A stretch of DNA of 64,000 bases from Pipra filicauda (Eukaryota > Chordata > Aves > Passeriformes > Pipridae). The stretch lies in the NCBI RefSeq assembly GCF_003945595.2, contig NW_024104771.1, positions 152,156 through 216,155 of the forward strand. The letters run 5' to 3'. Shown piece by piece: positions 1 through 12,300 of this stretch. The notes beneath the pieces are model-generated. The model saw nothing but the letters and a program-made list of their open reading frames with translations. It was not told the DNA's origin and did no database searches. Every line of letters begins with the position of its first letter. The stretch's first letter is position 1. Made by a program: the position numbers and the translations under genes.

Positions 1-178
1 CTCCAATTCCTCCCAAACCCACACAGGTCGTGCGGGCTGTGACACCCCCACACCTCCAAAGTGCAGGAAGAGCAGCTGTTCCCACGGGGGAAAGCAGCTC
101 CCCCCGTGCCCACAGGTGGCCCTGGCTCTGCCCAACCCTCTCCCAGAGCAACCCCTGGGCAGGTCCTGCTGTCCTTAC
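1..178 (-). other. MLLT6: MLLT6 intron 11, partial
   Basis: Non-coding sequence downstream (in gene direction) of the exon 11 donor. The next coding exon expected from the family is not visible here, so it lies beyond the window edge. Nothing else is recognised. Confidence 0.7.
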
Positions 179-363
179 CTGCGTGGTGGACACGGAGGAG
201 GAGGAGGAGGCTGGGATGGTGCTGGCGAAGGGGGAGCGGTTGAGCTGCGGGAGGGACGAGGTGCCCTGGTGTGCCAGGAGGCTGGAGGAGAGGGGGGTGC
301 TGCACACAGCCCTGAGCACCCCACCCCCGTGGGAAATGGGGTCCTTGTTACTGGTGTAGATCC
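179..363 (-). CDS. MLLT6: MLLT6 coding exon 11
   Basis: 185 bases, entering in phase 1 and leaving in phase 0; codes residues 512-573. It begins with IYTSNKDPISH and ends with SVSTTQ followed by the donor gtaagg. The acceptor is a C-rich tract ending in cag. Serine- and threonine-rich, low-complexity nuclear protein sequence with no catalytic motif. The peptide matches the MLLT6 family segment that follows SPLLG. Confidence 0.93.
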
Positions 364-3300
364 CTGCAAGGGGGAGGGGGGAGATGGGTTAGAGAGACAG
401 GATTCCCTCCTCTCCCTTCCAGGGCCTGGTTTTCAGCAGGGCTGGAGCTCAGTGGCACCAGTGCAATTCCAGGGTGGTCTCAGCCCACAACCCCTCTATC
501 CAAAGGTGTATCTCCGAGTTTTCCAGCCTTGCCCCTTCCCCAGTGCATCCAGATGCAATCCAACAGGCAAATCACAGCGCTGGGAGACTCACCCAAGGCA
601 CGAATCGTGGCAGAAGTGGGATGGACTCAAAGAGTTCACACACCTGCCCCCTTCTGCGGTGCCCACAGAGACAAAAACGGGGAAGAGGGAGAGAGGAGAG
701 AGCTGCTGCCGAGGGAGGGGACCCGTCTGCCTTCCCTTGGCTCAGGAATGCAGTGCCCAGAGCAGGGGGAGCCCTGCCAAGAGCTCTGCACGAGAGAAGA
801 ATGGGAGAGAACGAGCAGAACAGGGCAACGAGCAAGAACAGGGGGAACACGGAGGCCTGGCAGCCTCCTCCTCTTTGAAACATCCCTTTGTTTGTTCCAG
901 GGAGAGGCAAAAAAAAAGAAAAAATTGGCCCAAGGTTAGGGCTGGGGAAGCTGCCTGGATTCCTGCAGCTCCTTCCCTCCAGACAAACGGCCCCGGGCTC
1001 CTGGAACACAACAAAACTACCTCCCCCCCTGCAATCTGACCTAAATTGGAGCATCTGCAAACAACCCACAATAGACCGACGACAAGTTCTGCTGCCAGAA
1101 CAGTGTCAAACCTCAGCCCCTCCTCTGCTGCTGCCTTAACCCCTTCCTGCCCCGTGTCCTGCCTGTCCTCACCCTGGCCTGGCTGGGGAAGGCAGCTCAG
1201 GCTGGGAACAGCTGTAAGGACGTGGATGTGGTAAGAGCAGGACGAGAGGTTTTGCTTTTAAAAGAGGGGTTAAACTTGAACCGCTGAGGAGAGTCTCTAA
1301 TTTGGGGTCAGACTGTGGTTGTTCTGGTTTGGCCTGTGAATATCCCTCTCTATCGAGCTGGAAATTCAGCTCTGGCTGGCTGAGGCTTTGCAGCCCTTGA
1401 GCAAAAAGGGTTTGGAACGTCCCCCCTCCCCAGCTCAGACCTGCACCCCAGCCCCAGCCCCAGCAGACCCGGAGGAGATTCCAGGATGAAGGGCCAGGAC
1501 GGAACAGGGGGAGCCCAGAGGTGGATGTTTATGGGGACGGAATTCAGGGGACTGGACTCTGCAGGCAGGTCCAGACAGCAGCTAAACGTGAGGAGAAAAG
1601 GCTGGGAAAAGCAGCTGTGCACACCTGGAGCCCCAGGGGGAACATACCTGAGCCCAGCAGCGGGGACTCCATGCTGAGGCTGGGCAGGTTCCCGGTGTGG
1701 CTGAAGGAGCGGGAGGAGTTGCCGACGCTGGAGCTCACGAGGGAGCCCCCGGAGAAGGGTGACGAGGACGTGGAGGTGGACCCAGCCAGCTGGGCCCCCA
1801 AAATCTCTTTGCTTTTCCCCCCCTTTGGCCTGCCGGGCCCGTGCTTGTTCTTCTTGCTCCCCTTGTGCTTCTTTTCCTTCAGCACCTCTCCCTCCTCCAG
1901 GCTCAGCGACGGCATCCGCTTGTGGCTGCTGCTGCTGCTGCTCCCACTGGTCCCACTGGTCCCCACCGAGGGGCCACTGGGGGGATTTGAGGCTTTGTAG
2001 TCCACGGGGGAGGCGTCCCGGGCTCTCTGCTGGCTCACAGCCGAGGTGGAGAAGCGCATGATGGACCCAAAGCCGGAGAAAATTACCTTCTGCTCGAAGA
2101 CGTCGCCCTTCTGGCCCTCGTACAGCGGGGAGCAGTGGGAGGAGGACGAGGAAGACACAGGTTTCCGGTACTTCTCGTCGTCCTGCTCGAGCTTGGGGAA
2201 GGTCACAAAGTCCTGGGAGCACTGCAAGCTGCTGCAGGAGGTACCTGGGGGGGCACAGGGGAGGCAGGGGGTGGCAGAACTCAGCCCACGAGGCGACAGC
2301 AGCACAGGGGCACAGCACAGGTCCTTCCTCCCAGTAAAGTGCCCGAGCTGAGCCATCCCTGTGACCTCCCCCCCCAGCCCTTGGATGCTCCCTGGGAAGC
2401 ACCAGCAGCAGGTTCATCCCCACCTGTAGTGTCTGTTCCCCCCCATCCCTGCATCCCCCTCCCATCCCTGCATCCCCCAGGAGCACCCCAGGGGATGGGA
2501 CGTGACAACAGCTCGAGAAGAACCGAGCGAGGTCGGAGCAGATGGGAGCCCTGCAGGGCTCTGCCTCAAGGCTCGGGGGAGCCTGGCTGTCAGGTGTGGG
2601 CTCAGGGCTCTCCTCTCGTGCTCCTCAACCACAACTGCAGCCTGAACCACCTACGGAGCAGAGGGCAGGTGCTGCCCAGATTGTCTGAGCACAGAATCCC
2701 TTCCCTCCTCCCTCCACTCCGACATCTGGAGCTGATTTTCCTCAGGAGCCCGTGCAGGAGGGGAGCTGGAGCACTCCTCTGCCTCCCTTCTTCCCTCTGT
2801 GCACGGAGCTGGGAGCAACCAGACTTTTCCCTTTCCCTTCAAGGGGTTAAAGAGGTCGCCATTGGCAAGGGTTGAACAGGTGAACAGGTCTCTTTGTACA
2901 CAAAACATCACCACCATTCTCCCCTTCCTTCTCCTTCATCCCCACCCTCTTTCTTCTCCTCTCCCTCCTCCTTCCCCCCTTACCTGCAGGCTGGAAGGTC
3001 CCGCTGGACGAAGCCGAGCTGAAGCCAACGGAGCTTTTCCCGCTTCCCGTCTTCTTCCCCTTGTGGCTGCTGCCATGGCTCGAGGACTTCCTGCCTTTCA
3101 CCTCCGACCTGCCGACCTCTGAGGTCTCCTTGCTCCCCTCATGGTGGCTGGTGGAGCCCTGGGCAAGGCACAGACACGGGGGGGACTCACTCGAGCCAGA
3201 TGTGGCCCCAGCGGGGGCTCGTTTTCCCAATTTCCCCCCAGAGCAGTAATTGCCCCCTCTGCCCACACAGGGCTGGCCAGGTCAGGTTACTCAGGAGGGA

Positions 3301-6300
3301 AAGGCAACATTTCCCTCTCTTGCTGCCTGGTGGCACCAGGCTTTATACTCCCCAGGGATTACCCTCATCCCGTGGAAGTGCAGGAAATTAAAGAGGGCAC
3401 TGCAATCAGGGCACAGGCAGCGGAGACTCCCCGCGCCGACCAGCCCGAGTAAACTCTGAATTTGGCCAGGATTCAAACACATATTTCAGCTTCCTCTCTC
3501 AGGTGTGCTGCTCTCAGCACAGTCATCCCACCTGGGGGAACTTGCTCATCCTTGTGCTGTCACAGGAGTTTCCCAGAGCCAGCCCAGGCCTTCCCAAACC
3601 TCCGGCAGTAAATTATTCCCCCGGTGACGCCCTCAGAGCAGCGTCTGACCACGCAGCAACAGATGCTCCCCAAACCCCAGATAAGCCTGCAGGAGACAGG
3701 GAAGCAAGGGGGATGAAGGGGCTGGCCAGATGCTGGGAAATCCAGGAGCTTGGGATGAGAGAGAGAAGTGTGGGAGTTCAGCAGGGGGAGAGGGGGACGG
3801 ACGGAAAACCAGCTTCCCTGGGGTGCTCACTGTGGGATATGAAACCTTCCCCTTCAAATCAGTTCCAAGCCAAGCCTAAGTGTTCAAAGATCACTTCTTT
3901 TAGGTGTCACTGCAACCAATCAGTATTATAAATATGGCTCTACTGTGGTGGCTGCAGCCCAAAACACCTGGGCATCAGTGAAAACACCTTCCCGTTCCTT
4001 ACGGGGAAGGCAATGGAGAAGCACAAATCCCTTCCTGCCATCCCTGGCTCCAGCTGACCTCTTCCCGGGGAGAGCTGGAGGAAAAAGGGGCTTGTAAATG
4101 CAGACTCATGAATGCCCAGATAAAAATCTATCCCTCTGGTTCCTCCCACATGGTTTAATCACTCTGCACAATGCAACAGCTGGCAGGATAACACACACCA
4201 GATGTGCCGGGAATATGAAAGACAGGAGGAAGGGAGTGGTGGAAATTGGGGGGTGGGAGGGGGGGGAGGAGGAGGGGGGGGGGGGGAATCTGTATTTTCT
4301 CATCACAGACTCCTGGATGTAGGAGATTAAACCTCCTTGATTTATGAGCTCAGAGGGAGCATGAAAATCTTTCCGCCTTTCCACATGTGCCTGGGGAAGG
4401 GAAAGGGGAGCGGGGTCTGGGGGCTGTGGGAAGGCCTGAGGCTGCTCTTGGAGTCACGGGAATGGGATGGTTCTCCTTCCCAAAATTCACTGGTTTGGAG
4501 CTCAGCACAAGGTGCAGGAGGGGGAAACCACACGAGGAGACTTGTTCCAAATCCGGAGGGTCAGGAAGGGAGCGCAGGGAGGGCGAGGGAAGGATGAGTG
4601 CAAGGGGGGAAGGGGGAAAGCTGAGCTGGGAAATAAATCTTAATTGCAAAATTAAGGGAAAGAAAAAAGAGGGTAAAGAGGGGCTGAGCTGAAGGTGGGG
4701 TGTGGACACACGTGTGGGGCTGACCTGACCCCAAAGACCTCCCTGAGAGATCCCAGACACTTCGGGGCAGGATTTTCCCACCTCCTGCCAAGCTCCATCC
4801 CAGAGATTGTTTGCCAAGCAGGTCACAGCAGATGGGTCTGCAGGGTCCTACCACAAACCCTCCTCCCCACAAAGGGCCCTTCCCAGCAGAGCCTGAATTT
4901 GGGGAAGAGCCCAACCACTGCGGGACAAAGTGCAACCACACCAAACCCTTCCCCTCCCCGTGCCTCGAGCTCCGTGGAGCTGCAGAACCTTCCAGAAGAC
5001 ACACGTGGGCTGCCAAGCACAACACAGCCTGGGCTGCAGGGGAGGGGGCTGCTGCCATCACCCCAGTATTAATTACAGTAACGAGGGCTGCAGTCCTGCC
5101 CCCTAACGAAGGGGATTCTGCAGCTCAAGGCTGGGGGGACCTGCATCCCTTGTGCACAAACAGAGCCTTCAATCCCTGGATCAGCTTTTCTCCAGGGGGT
5201 GGGAATCTGTGATCTGCGTGTGTGCAGAACCACCAGCATTCCATGTGCTGCACAGGGGTGTGGGGGCAGGAAAAAATGCAGGGAACCACCGAGGAAGTGA
5301 GAGGAGGAGGCAGGAGCCACGTTTAGAAAGGTCTGTTTAAAGCAACCACGTGAAAAATGTCACCCCAAAAACCTGCTGCCCCGGCTGGGGGGTGACAGAC
5401 TGATGGGGAAACTCCTGGCTCTGACTGGGAGAGGTGGGATGGGGGCACCTGGAGGGCCCAGCAGAGGTGGGCACACACCTCCTGCTCCATCCCTGCTGTC
5501 CCCCAGGGGCTGTCCCATCCCTGCTGTCCCCCAAGGGCTGTCCCATCCCTGCTGTCCCCATCCCTGCCGTCCCCATCCCTGCCATCCCCCAGGGACTGTC
5601 CCCATCCCTGCTGTCCCCCAGGGCTGTCCCTGCTCCCTCATCCCCCCCCTGTGCCACCGAGCAGCTCCCGAGCTCCTCCCTGGGTAATCTATTTATGGGG
5701 AATCAGAGCATCCCTGTGCCTCTGGATTGGCAGGAGGAGCTCCTTGGGGAGGCACTGATGGAACACAGAAGGGCTGGGGGAGGCTGGGGATGTGTGGGAA
5801 ACACGGAGAGGCTTTGCCCTGGATTAAAGTGCTGGCGAGGGGAAGGAGGGAGGGTGTGGATGAGGAACTGCAGCAGCCCCTCAGCTGGGAGGATCAGCCT
5901 TTCCAGGCTGGATCACAGGGTCAGGGGCAGGAATTCCTGTCACCACCTGCACCATCTCTGTGTCTGAGCCACTCACAACCTTCTTCCACAACACCACAGA
6001 ATCGTGGAGTGGGTTGGGTTGGAAGGGACATTAGAGCCCATCCAGTTCCACCCCCTGGGCAGGGACACCTTCCACCATCCCAGGTTGCTCCAAGCCCTGT
6101 CCTTGGACACTTCCAGGGCTGGGGCAGCCACAGCTTCTCTGGGCAACCTGTGCCAGGGCCTCCCCACCCTCACAGGCGGGAATTTCTTCCCAATATCCCA
6201 CCTAACCCTGCTCTCTGTCAGTCTGGACAAGCCACCTTGCTGTGCCTCAAGGTTTTCTATTCTCCTGTGCAACGTTGCACTGGTGGAACAATCCAGAAAG

Positions 6301-9300
6301 CCTCACACAACCCCCCTCCCCTCCAAGGGGGCTGTTCAGGGTGGTAACAGGCTCTTAAATTTAGGATCAAATTTGATCTGGAGTGATTGGCAACAGAGTG
6401 AGCAAAAGTTTGGGATCTAGGCACAAAAAAAAAATGCACAAAAGAGTAAAATACACTCCCCATTCCGAGGGTTAATAACAAATCCCTGGGGAAACACTAA
6501 ACCCTTGTCAGCTCCAGCACAGCCACAGCAATCAGGATCTCCCCAATTTCAGCTTGCAGGGAGTTGAAAGCTGCCTGTAAAACTGAATTACACCCTTCCC
6601 TCCGTGTTTATAAAGGGCTGGCAGGACTTTGGAGGAGACAGTGGGTGATTGTCTGACAACTGCTCTCCCTGGCCAAGAGGCAGGTTTTGGGTTTCAGCTC
6701 AGCTTGAAAATAATCTTCTCAGGCCATCAGGTCCTGTCAGCTCCGTTAACCGGGTGAATCCACTGCTCCCAACAGCCAGAGCTGAGCTGCCTTCCCACCC
6801 CCCCGGGGAAATCAGGGGCTCTTTGGAGCAGGGAAAGCAGGAGCAGAGCTCAGAGGTTGTTCTGCTGGAACTTTCTGCTGCTCCCAGCCTTGCCAGGGCA
6901 GCTCTGACCTACATCCCCCCCTCGGCCTCACACAAATCCTCTCCAGTCCTAACCCCAAGCCCCTGTGCTTTCACCTCCCAGCCTGTCCCTGCAGTGCTTC
7001 CCACACAGCCAGACACTGCCAGCCTGGGAATTCTCCTTCCCACCAGCCAGTCCTGCCACGGAAAGGACACCCAAGCCTTTCCAAGCAGCATTTCTGTGCA
7101 CAAAGGGACGTTCCTTTGTGTCCCTTTTCCCAAAAGCACAGGTTTATTTGTTCCAGCAGGAGCCTGGCCCTTGCCCTCCTCATTTACACCAAAGAGCCCT
7201 GCTAAGGAGCTGCATGAATTCCCATTCCCACTCCCGAGTTCAGCTCCAAAGGTCCAAGGACTGGAGTGACCCCACTTGTTCTCTGACCCTTCACCTTGCT
7301 GTGTGCAAGCTCAGCTGTGCCTGGGCTGCTCCCCAGGATTTGGGGCTGTCAGGAGTGACAGAAATCCCAGGGCTGTCCCGATTTACAGCCGGGGGGGAGC
7401 CCATGTCAGCAGCAGGGAATCCCAGGGATACCCTGACACCCTGACTGTGCCCCCCCTGGGCATGGAGAGGACAAACTCACTCAGGTGACACCTTCCCAGC
7501 AGGGAACTGGACTCTCTCTACACCTCAGGAGCAGAACAGGCCCCCACACTGTGCCCCTCTGCCTGAGTCTTCCCGAAATGGAGGAGCTGAGAACCCAAGC
7601 TCCCACTGCTCCCACGGAAAAGCTGCCTCTTGGAAGCACTTGGAAGAGCTTGTGTGCTCCTGAGGTTGTCTCCTTTTTTCCCTAATAAGGGAAATTAGGA
7701 GAATAAACCAGGACAAATATAAAATGTAAGTCTAATAAAGGGTAACACCCCTCCCCAGGCCCTGCCTTGCTGCCTCACCTGCCTGGGCTGTTCACAACGT
7801 GAGCAGCAGAAAAGGCCAAACCTTGGCTATTCATCTATTCTGTGAGAGCTTCAGGTCTGCACATCTGCTGCAAACCAGGCTGGCACTTCCAGCCCAACCC
7901 CTGGGGGGGTTCACTCCGTGATTGTGTCGTCAGTGCTGACAGAAACCAGGAGAGCTGCCTGGAAAATTCCCAAGGTGGGCGTCGAGGAGGGGAGAGGAAC
8001 CAACCTCAATGGACAAAAGCCCTTCCTGAGCTCCCCTGCCCTGCCCTGCCCCTGCCAGGGTGGTTCTCCCCATCCTCCCCCCCCAAACACTCCCATCCCA
8101 GGGGTGCCAGGGGTGGTACCTTGTCGGTGGTGACGGGCACCGGGGCCGGGGGGAGGCTGCTGGGAGGAGACTCCGGCCGCTTTTTGTGCTTCTGTTTAGG
8201 TCTCTCTTTGTCCTTCCGACTCTGGAAAAGAAATCAGAGAGCACTGGAAGGGTAACTTTCCCTCTGCTGAGAGTAACAGTTGTAAGGGAAAAGAAAGGAG
8301 GGTGTGTAGGGGTGGATTTACAACCATACATTCGTATCCCTCTTTTCTTCTCCACCCATCCACACGAGCCCAGGATCCCTTCCCCCCACAATCCCAGCTT
8401 CTGGCTGGAAGCATCCCCACTATCTCTGCCCCAGCTGCAGCCAACATCTGGAGAGCAGAATACCAACAGAAGCCCCAAATCACTTCATGGTAAGATGATA
8501 GGGAAGGACTTAACAAGCTCTGGCTGATTTCTGGAAACCTGAGCTTTGCTCTTGCCATTTCCCCAAAGGGACCCTGTGCCCCTTTGCCCTCCCTCTCTTG
8601 CCTCTTTTCCAGGGTTTCCCAGATCCACCCCGCCCAGAAAACGGGAGGACCTCGATCCCAGCACGTGCTGCACGTGCACAGGTAGAGAGAGCAGGTGGTG
8701 GAGAGCTCAGAGCCCACCCCAGAGACCCCCACATGCCCCCTCCCCTCCCTCCCAGCAGCTGCTCTGGGTCTGGCCCCGCTGACACGACACAGACTGTTGG
8801 GTTTGGTTTGTTCATCCTCTTTTTATCCTCTCCCTGGAACGCCAGAAATGTGGGATTCTTCAAACTGCAAACCAGGGAAAAAGCCCTGGCTGGAGAAACA
8901 GAGTCCTGCCTGCCCCTGGTTTTCTATCCATGCCCCTGGGGAGTGGTGGAGAAGGGTGGATGGGCAGGACTTGCTCCATCACACATTCCTGCTTCTGCCC
9001 TGCCTTCCTCATCTTCACACTCCACACTGAGCTGACACAGGAGCTTTTCCACGCCACAAATACCAGCTGAAAATAGTGACTTTCTTCACTGGAGCTGCAG
9101 GAACTCCTGTGCCCAGTTCCAAACTTCCCAGTGGGGTCACTGGTGTGGGGACCAGGAGAGCTGCTGTTGGATAAACACCTGCATGAGATGCAGGGCTTGG
9201 AAAAATCCATCCTCCCACCTCCCAGACTTTTTCTGGGGGGAAAAAAATGCTATTTTTGTACACACTACCCTGGCATGGGTGGTTCATCCTAGAGGCTGAA

Positions 9301-12300
9301 GTGCCCAGCCTGGGCTGAAGGTGTGTTCAGAACAGCCACATCAGAATTCCCTGGCTCTCCAGGAAGATTCCTGATTGCTCCCTCATGCAGGAAAAGCCTG
9401 GTTGCAGCTGCCAGCACATGCCAAAGTTGGGATGCTGGCAGGGAGAAGAGGCAATTCCAGCAAACATCTGAGCTGCACTGTGTGTTTTGGGGGAGGAGAG
9501 GAGAGAGGGGAATAATTAGCTGAGGAATCAATAGAATAAACCAGAAAAAAGGGGGGCAGGAGGAGGGACAGGGCAGGAGGAAAATGCTGGAGAAGGCAGG
9601 TGTGAAGTGAAGCAAAAGTGCTCCAGAAATCAGCACCTCCCAGGGTGGGTCTGGCTGAATTTCTGAGCAGGAGGGAGGCCCATGATCCTGCCACGATGCC
9701 AAGGAAGATTTCACTGGGATGAACTGGTGAAAAAAAGGAGGCAAACCCAGCCTAGAATTTCACAGTCCTCGCTGAGTGCCCAACCAGCACTGCCAATATC
9801 CATCATTTTATCACAAAACTCCTGGCATTTGGAATATCTGTTAAAACTTCTGTTCCTGGAGCTACAATATTTCATAAGAATCCCTATTTTCTCCCCCCCC
9901 CCTCCCTTTTTTAAATACACATTTCCAGCCTTGGCAGTGAAGAAGGAAAGCTTGGAAATGTGATTTCTGCCAACTAAACTTACTGAAAGACAAATTCAAA
10001 TTAAATCTTTACTAAAACTCATAATGTTTTAAATACTTGGGGGCTTCTTGTGCTATAAATTCCCGGTCTCCTGGGTTTTCTGGGACAGGAAGATGGGAAA
10101 ACTGTGGCCCAGCTCATTAAGCAGCTCCTCACAGACCACGTGCACACCAGTGTTCACTGCTCCTGTCGCAGTAACAGTTTTTAATATCTCCATCTCGTTT
10201 TACAAATGGGGAAAACAGGGCGTGCAGGATGAGAGGATTTCACAGAAAGCCATCCATAAATTCAGAGGGGAAAGTCAGGGATCACGTGGACACACATTTC
10301 CCACCTTTCCCAGGTGCTGCCAGTGCCACTCGGGGAAGCCAGGAATGGAAACCAGGGGCCAGACACCTCATCATGGCACCTCTTGCCAAGCAACTTGCAC
10401 AGACCTTAAAACTTTCTGAATACCACAGAGCTCATCCTCTCGTTTGCAGCCCCCTGAATCCCAAATGGATTCCCACGAGGAAGCTGCAACAGGAGGGAGC
10501 AGGAGGCACTGAGTGATTTAATGCCACATGTTGTGGGCAGGATGAGCCAAGGCAGAGCCAAACCACTCTGGGGGAGGACAGTGAACCCACACACGGGTGG
10601 GGGAAGGCAGGAATGTCCTGACTGTCACGACAGTGATGCATAAACCCCTTTCCCCCCCCGATTTCACCACCAAACTCACACCCTCCAGCTTCAAAATCCT
10701 GGCCTGGAAAAGCTCCCTTTGCTGCCAGCACAGAGCTGGCTCTATATGGGGGTGGGTACATCTGCCTGTGTCCTGCAGGAACCCTGCCTGCACAGCAGGG
10801 ACCAGATTTCTGGGATGCCTCAGCTCCCAGATTTCTGGAATGCCTCAGCTCCCAGATTTCTGGGACGCCTCAGCTCCCGTTCAGACCCTTCGATAAATGA
10901 TCAGGTTTTAAAAAAAAAAAAAAAGAAAAAAAGAAAAAAGATCTAAACGTTGGGGATTGAGCCCTTTCGAAGCTCTGGCCTCGACTGCACGTGCTGAGCA
11001 ACTGCACTCAAACTGTTTGGGAAAATCTGTCCCCCAGAGCCCAAGCTCTGCTCTGCTCCAGGGGCTGCTCCGAACCAGAAGCACCACCCACACCTTGCTC
11101 CTCCACGGGCTTCCCAAGCACCTCTCCCCTTCCACACCACGTCCTCTCCAGGCCCTCCCTGCCATTTCTGCTCAGAACCCACAGGACTGGGCACCCAGGA
11201 GCTCTCTGGGCTCGAGCTTTGCCCAGCCTGGGTGCCCCACTGCCTTTGCACGCTCGTGTCCCCCCCTCCAGTTCATCTCTGACACCTTTGGGTGCTCAAA
11301 AGGCAACAGGATCCGGTGAATTCTTCAGTATTCCTGGAGCAATGCAGTGGCCTGTGTTCAAACAGGCAGGACAGCCAATTCTGTCACCCCGTGGGTGGGG
11401 TTGGGCTGCCCCCAGACCACGGCGCTGGTGGGAAGGTGACGGTGCCTGTCATGGCCATGGCACTGAGAGCTGGGCTGTCAGTCCCTCCTGGACACCTGAC
11501 AGACCCTCACCCAGCCCAGGCTCGCCCCAGGGGCTTTGAAACCTGTGGGTTCTCCCTCCAGGAACCAGAAAGCTCCAAAAGCTTCCTGCAGGAGCCGCCG
11601 AGAGGGGAGGGCAGGGCGAGAGGGGGAACCGGCACTTTGGTCCCCTTTTGGTCCCCACCTTGTCTCCCGGGCACAGAGGTGCCAGGAAACCTCCAGGAGA
11701 CTTTATGGACAACATAAACCACAGGCAAGAGCCAGGCCTGCCTGAAGGAGGAATCAGGGGAGGAGGAGGAGGAAGGAGAGAAGAGGAAACCTCTCACCAC
11801 CCCCATCCCACCTTTGCCAGCCCAGCCCTACCTTGCAGCCGCCCGGCGTTCCCCGCGGAAGAGCTGCGGGCTGCAGGGAACGGGAACCTGCCCCCAGCAC
11901 CAAACCTCACGGAAAACAACCTCTCCCCGAGCAGGATTGAGCAGCTGGGGCTTGGCATGTGGGCACGGAGCGGGGCAGCCCCGCGGCGGGGGGAGCGCGG
12001 CCGCATCGGGGGCGGGACGGCGACACAAAACCCCCCTTTGGAGCTCCCCGGAGCAGGAGGGACCAAACGGGAGCTCCCGCTGCCAAAAAGGGGCCGGGAG
12101 CAGCTCCTCCACCTCCGGCTCCCCTTCCCAGAGCCCCCTTCTCTTCTCATCTGCTGGACACCAGCAATTGGATCGTTAAAAGGAGATTGGGCAGAGGGAA
12201 GGAGAGAGGGAAGAGCCGGGAGCTGGGAAGAGCCAAGTGGGCTCTGCTCCCTCCCTCCCTCTTTCCCAGGCTCTCTGAACTCCCGCACCCGGAGGAGGAG

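Larger units (their letters stand above)
3159..8119 (-). other. MLLT6: MLLT6 intron 8
   Basis: 4961 bases. It holds a purine tract with a G-run at about 4250-4290, a C/T-rich minisatellite at 5488-5635 and an antisense CR1 fragment at 5994-6270. The rest is unique GC-rich sequence with no exon-like similarity. Confidence 0.8.
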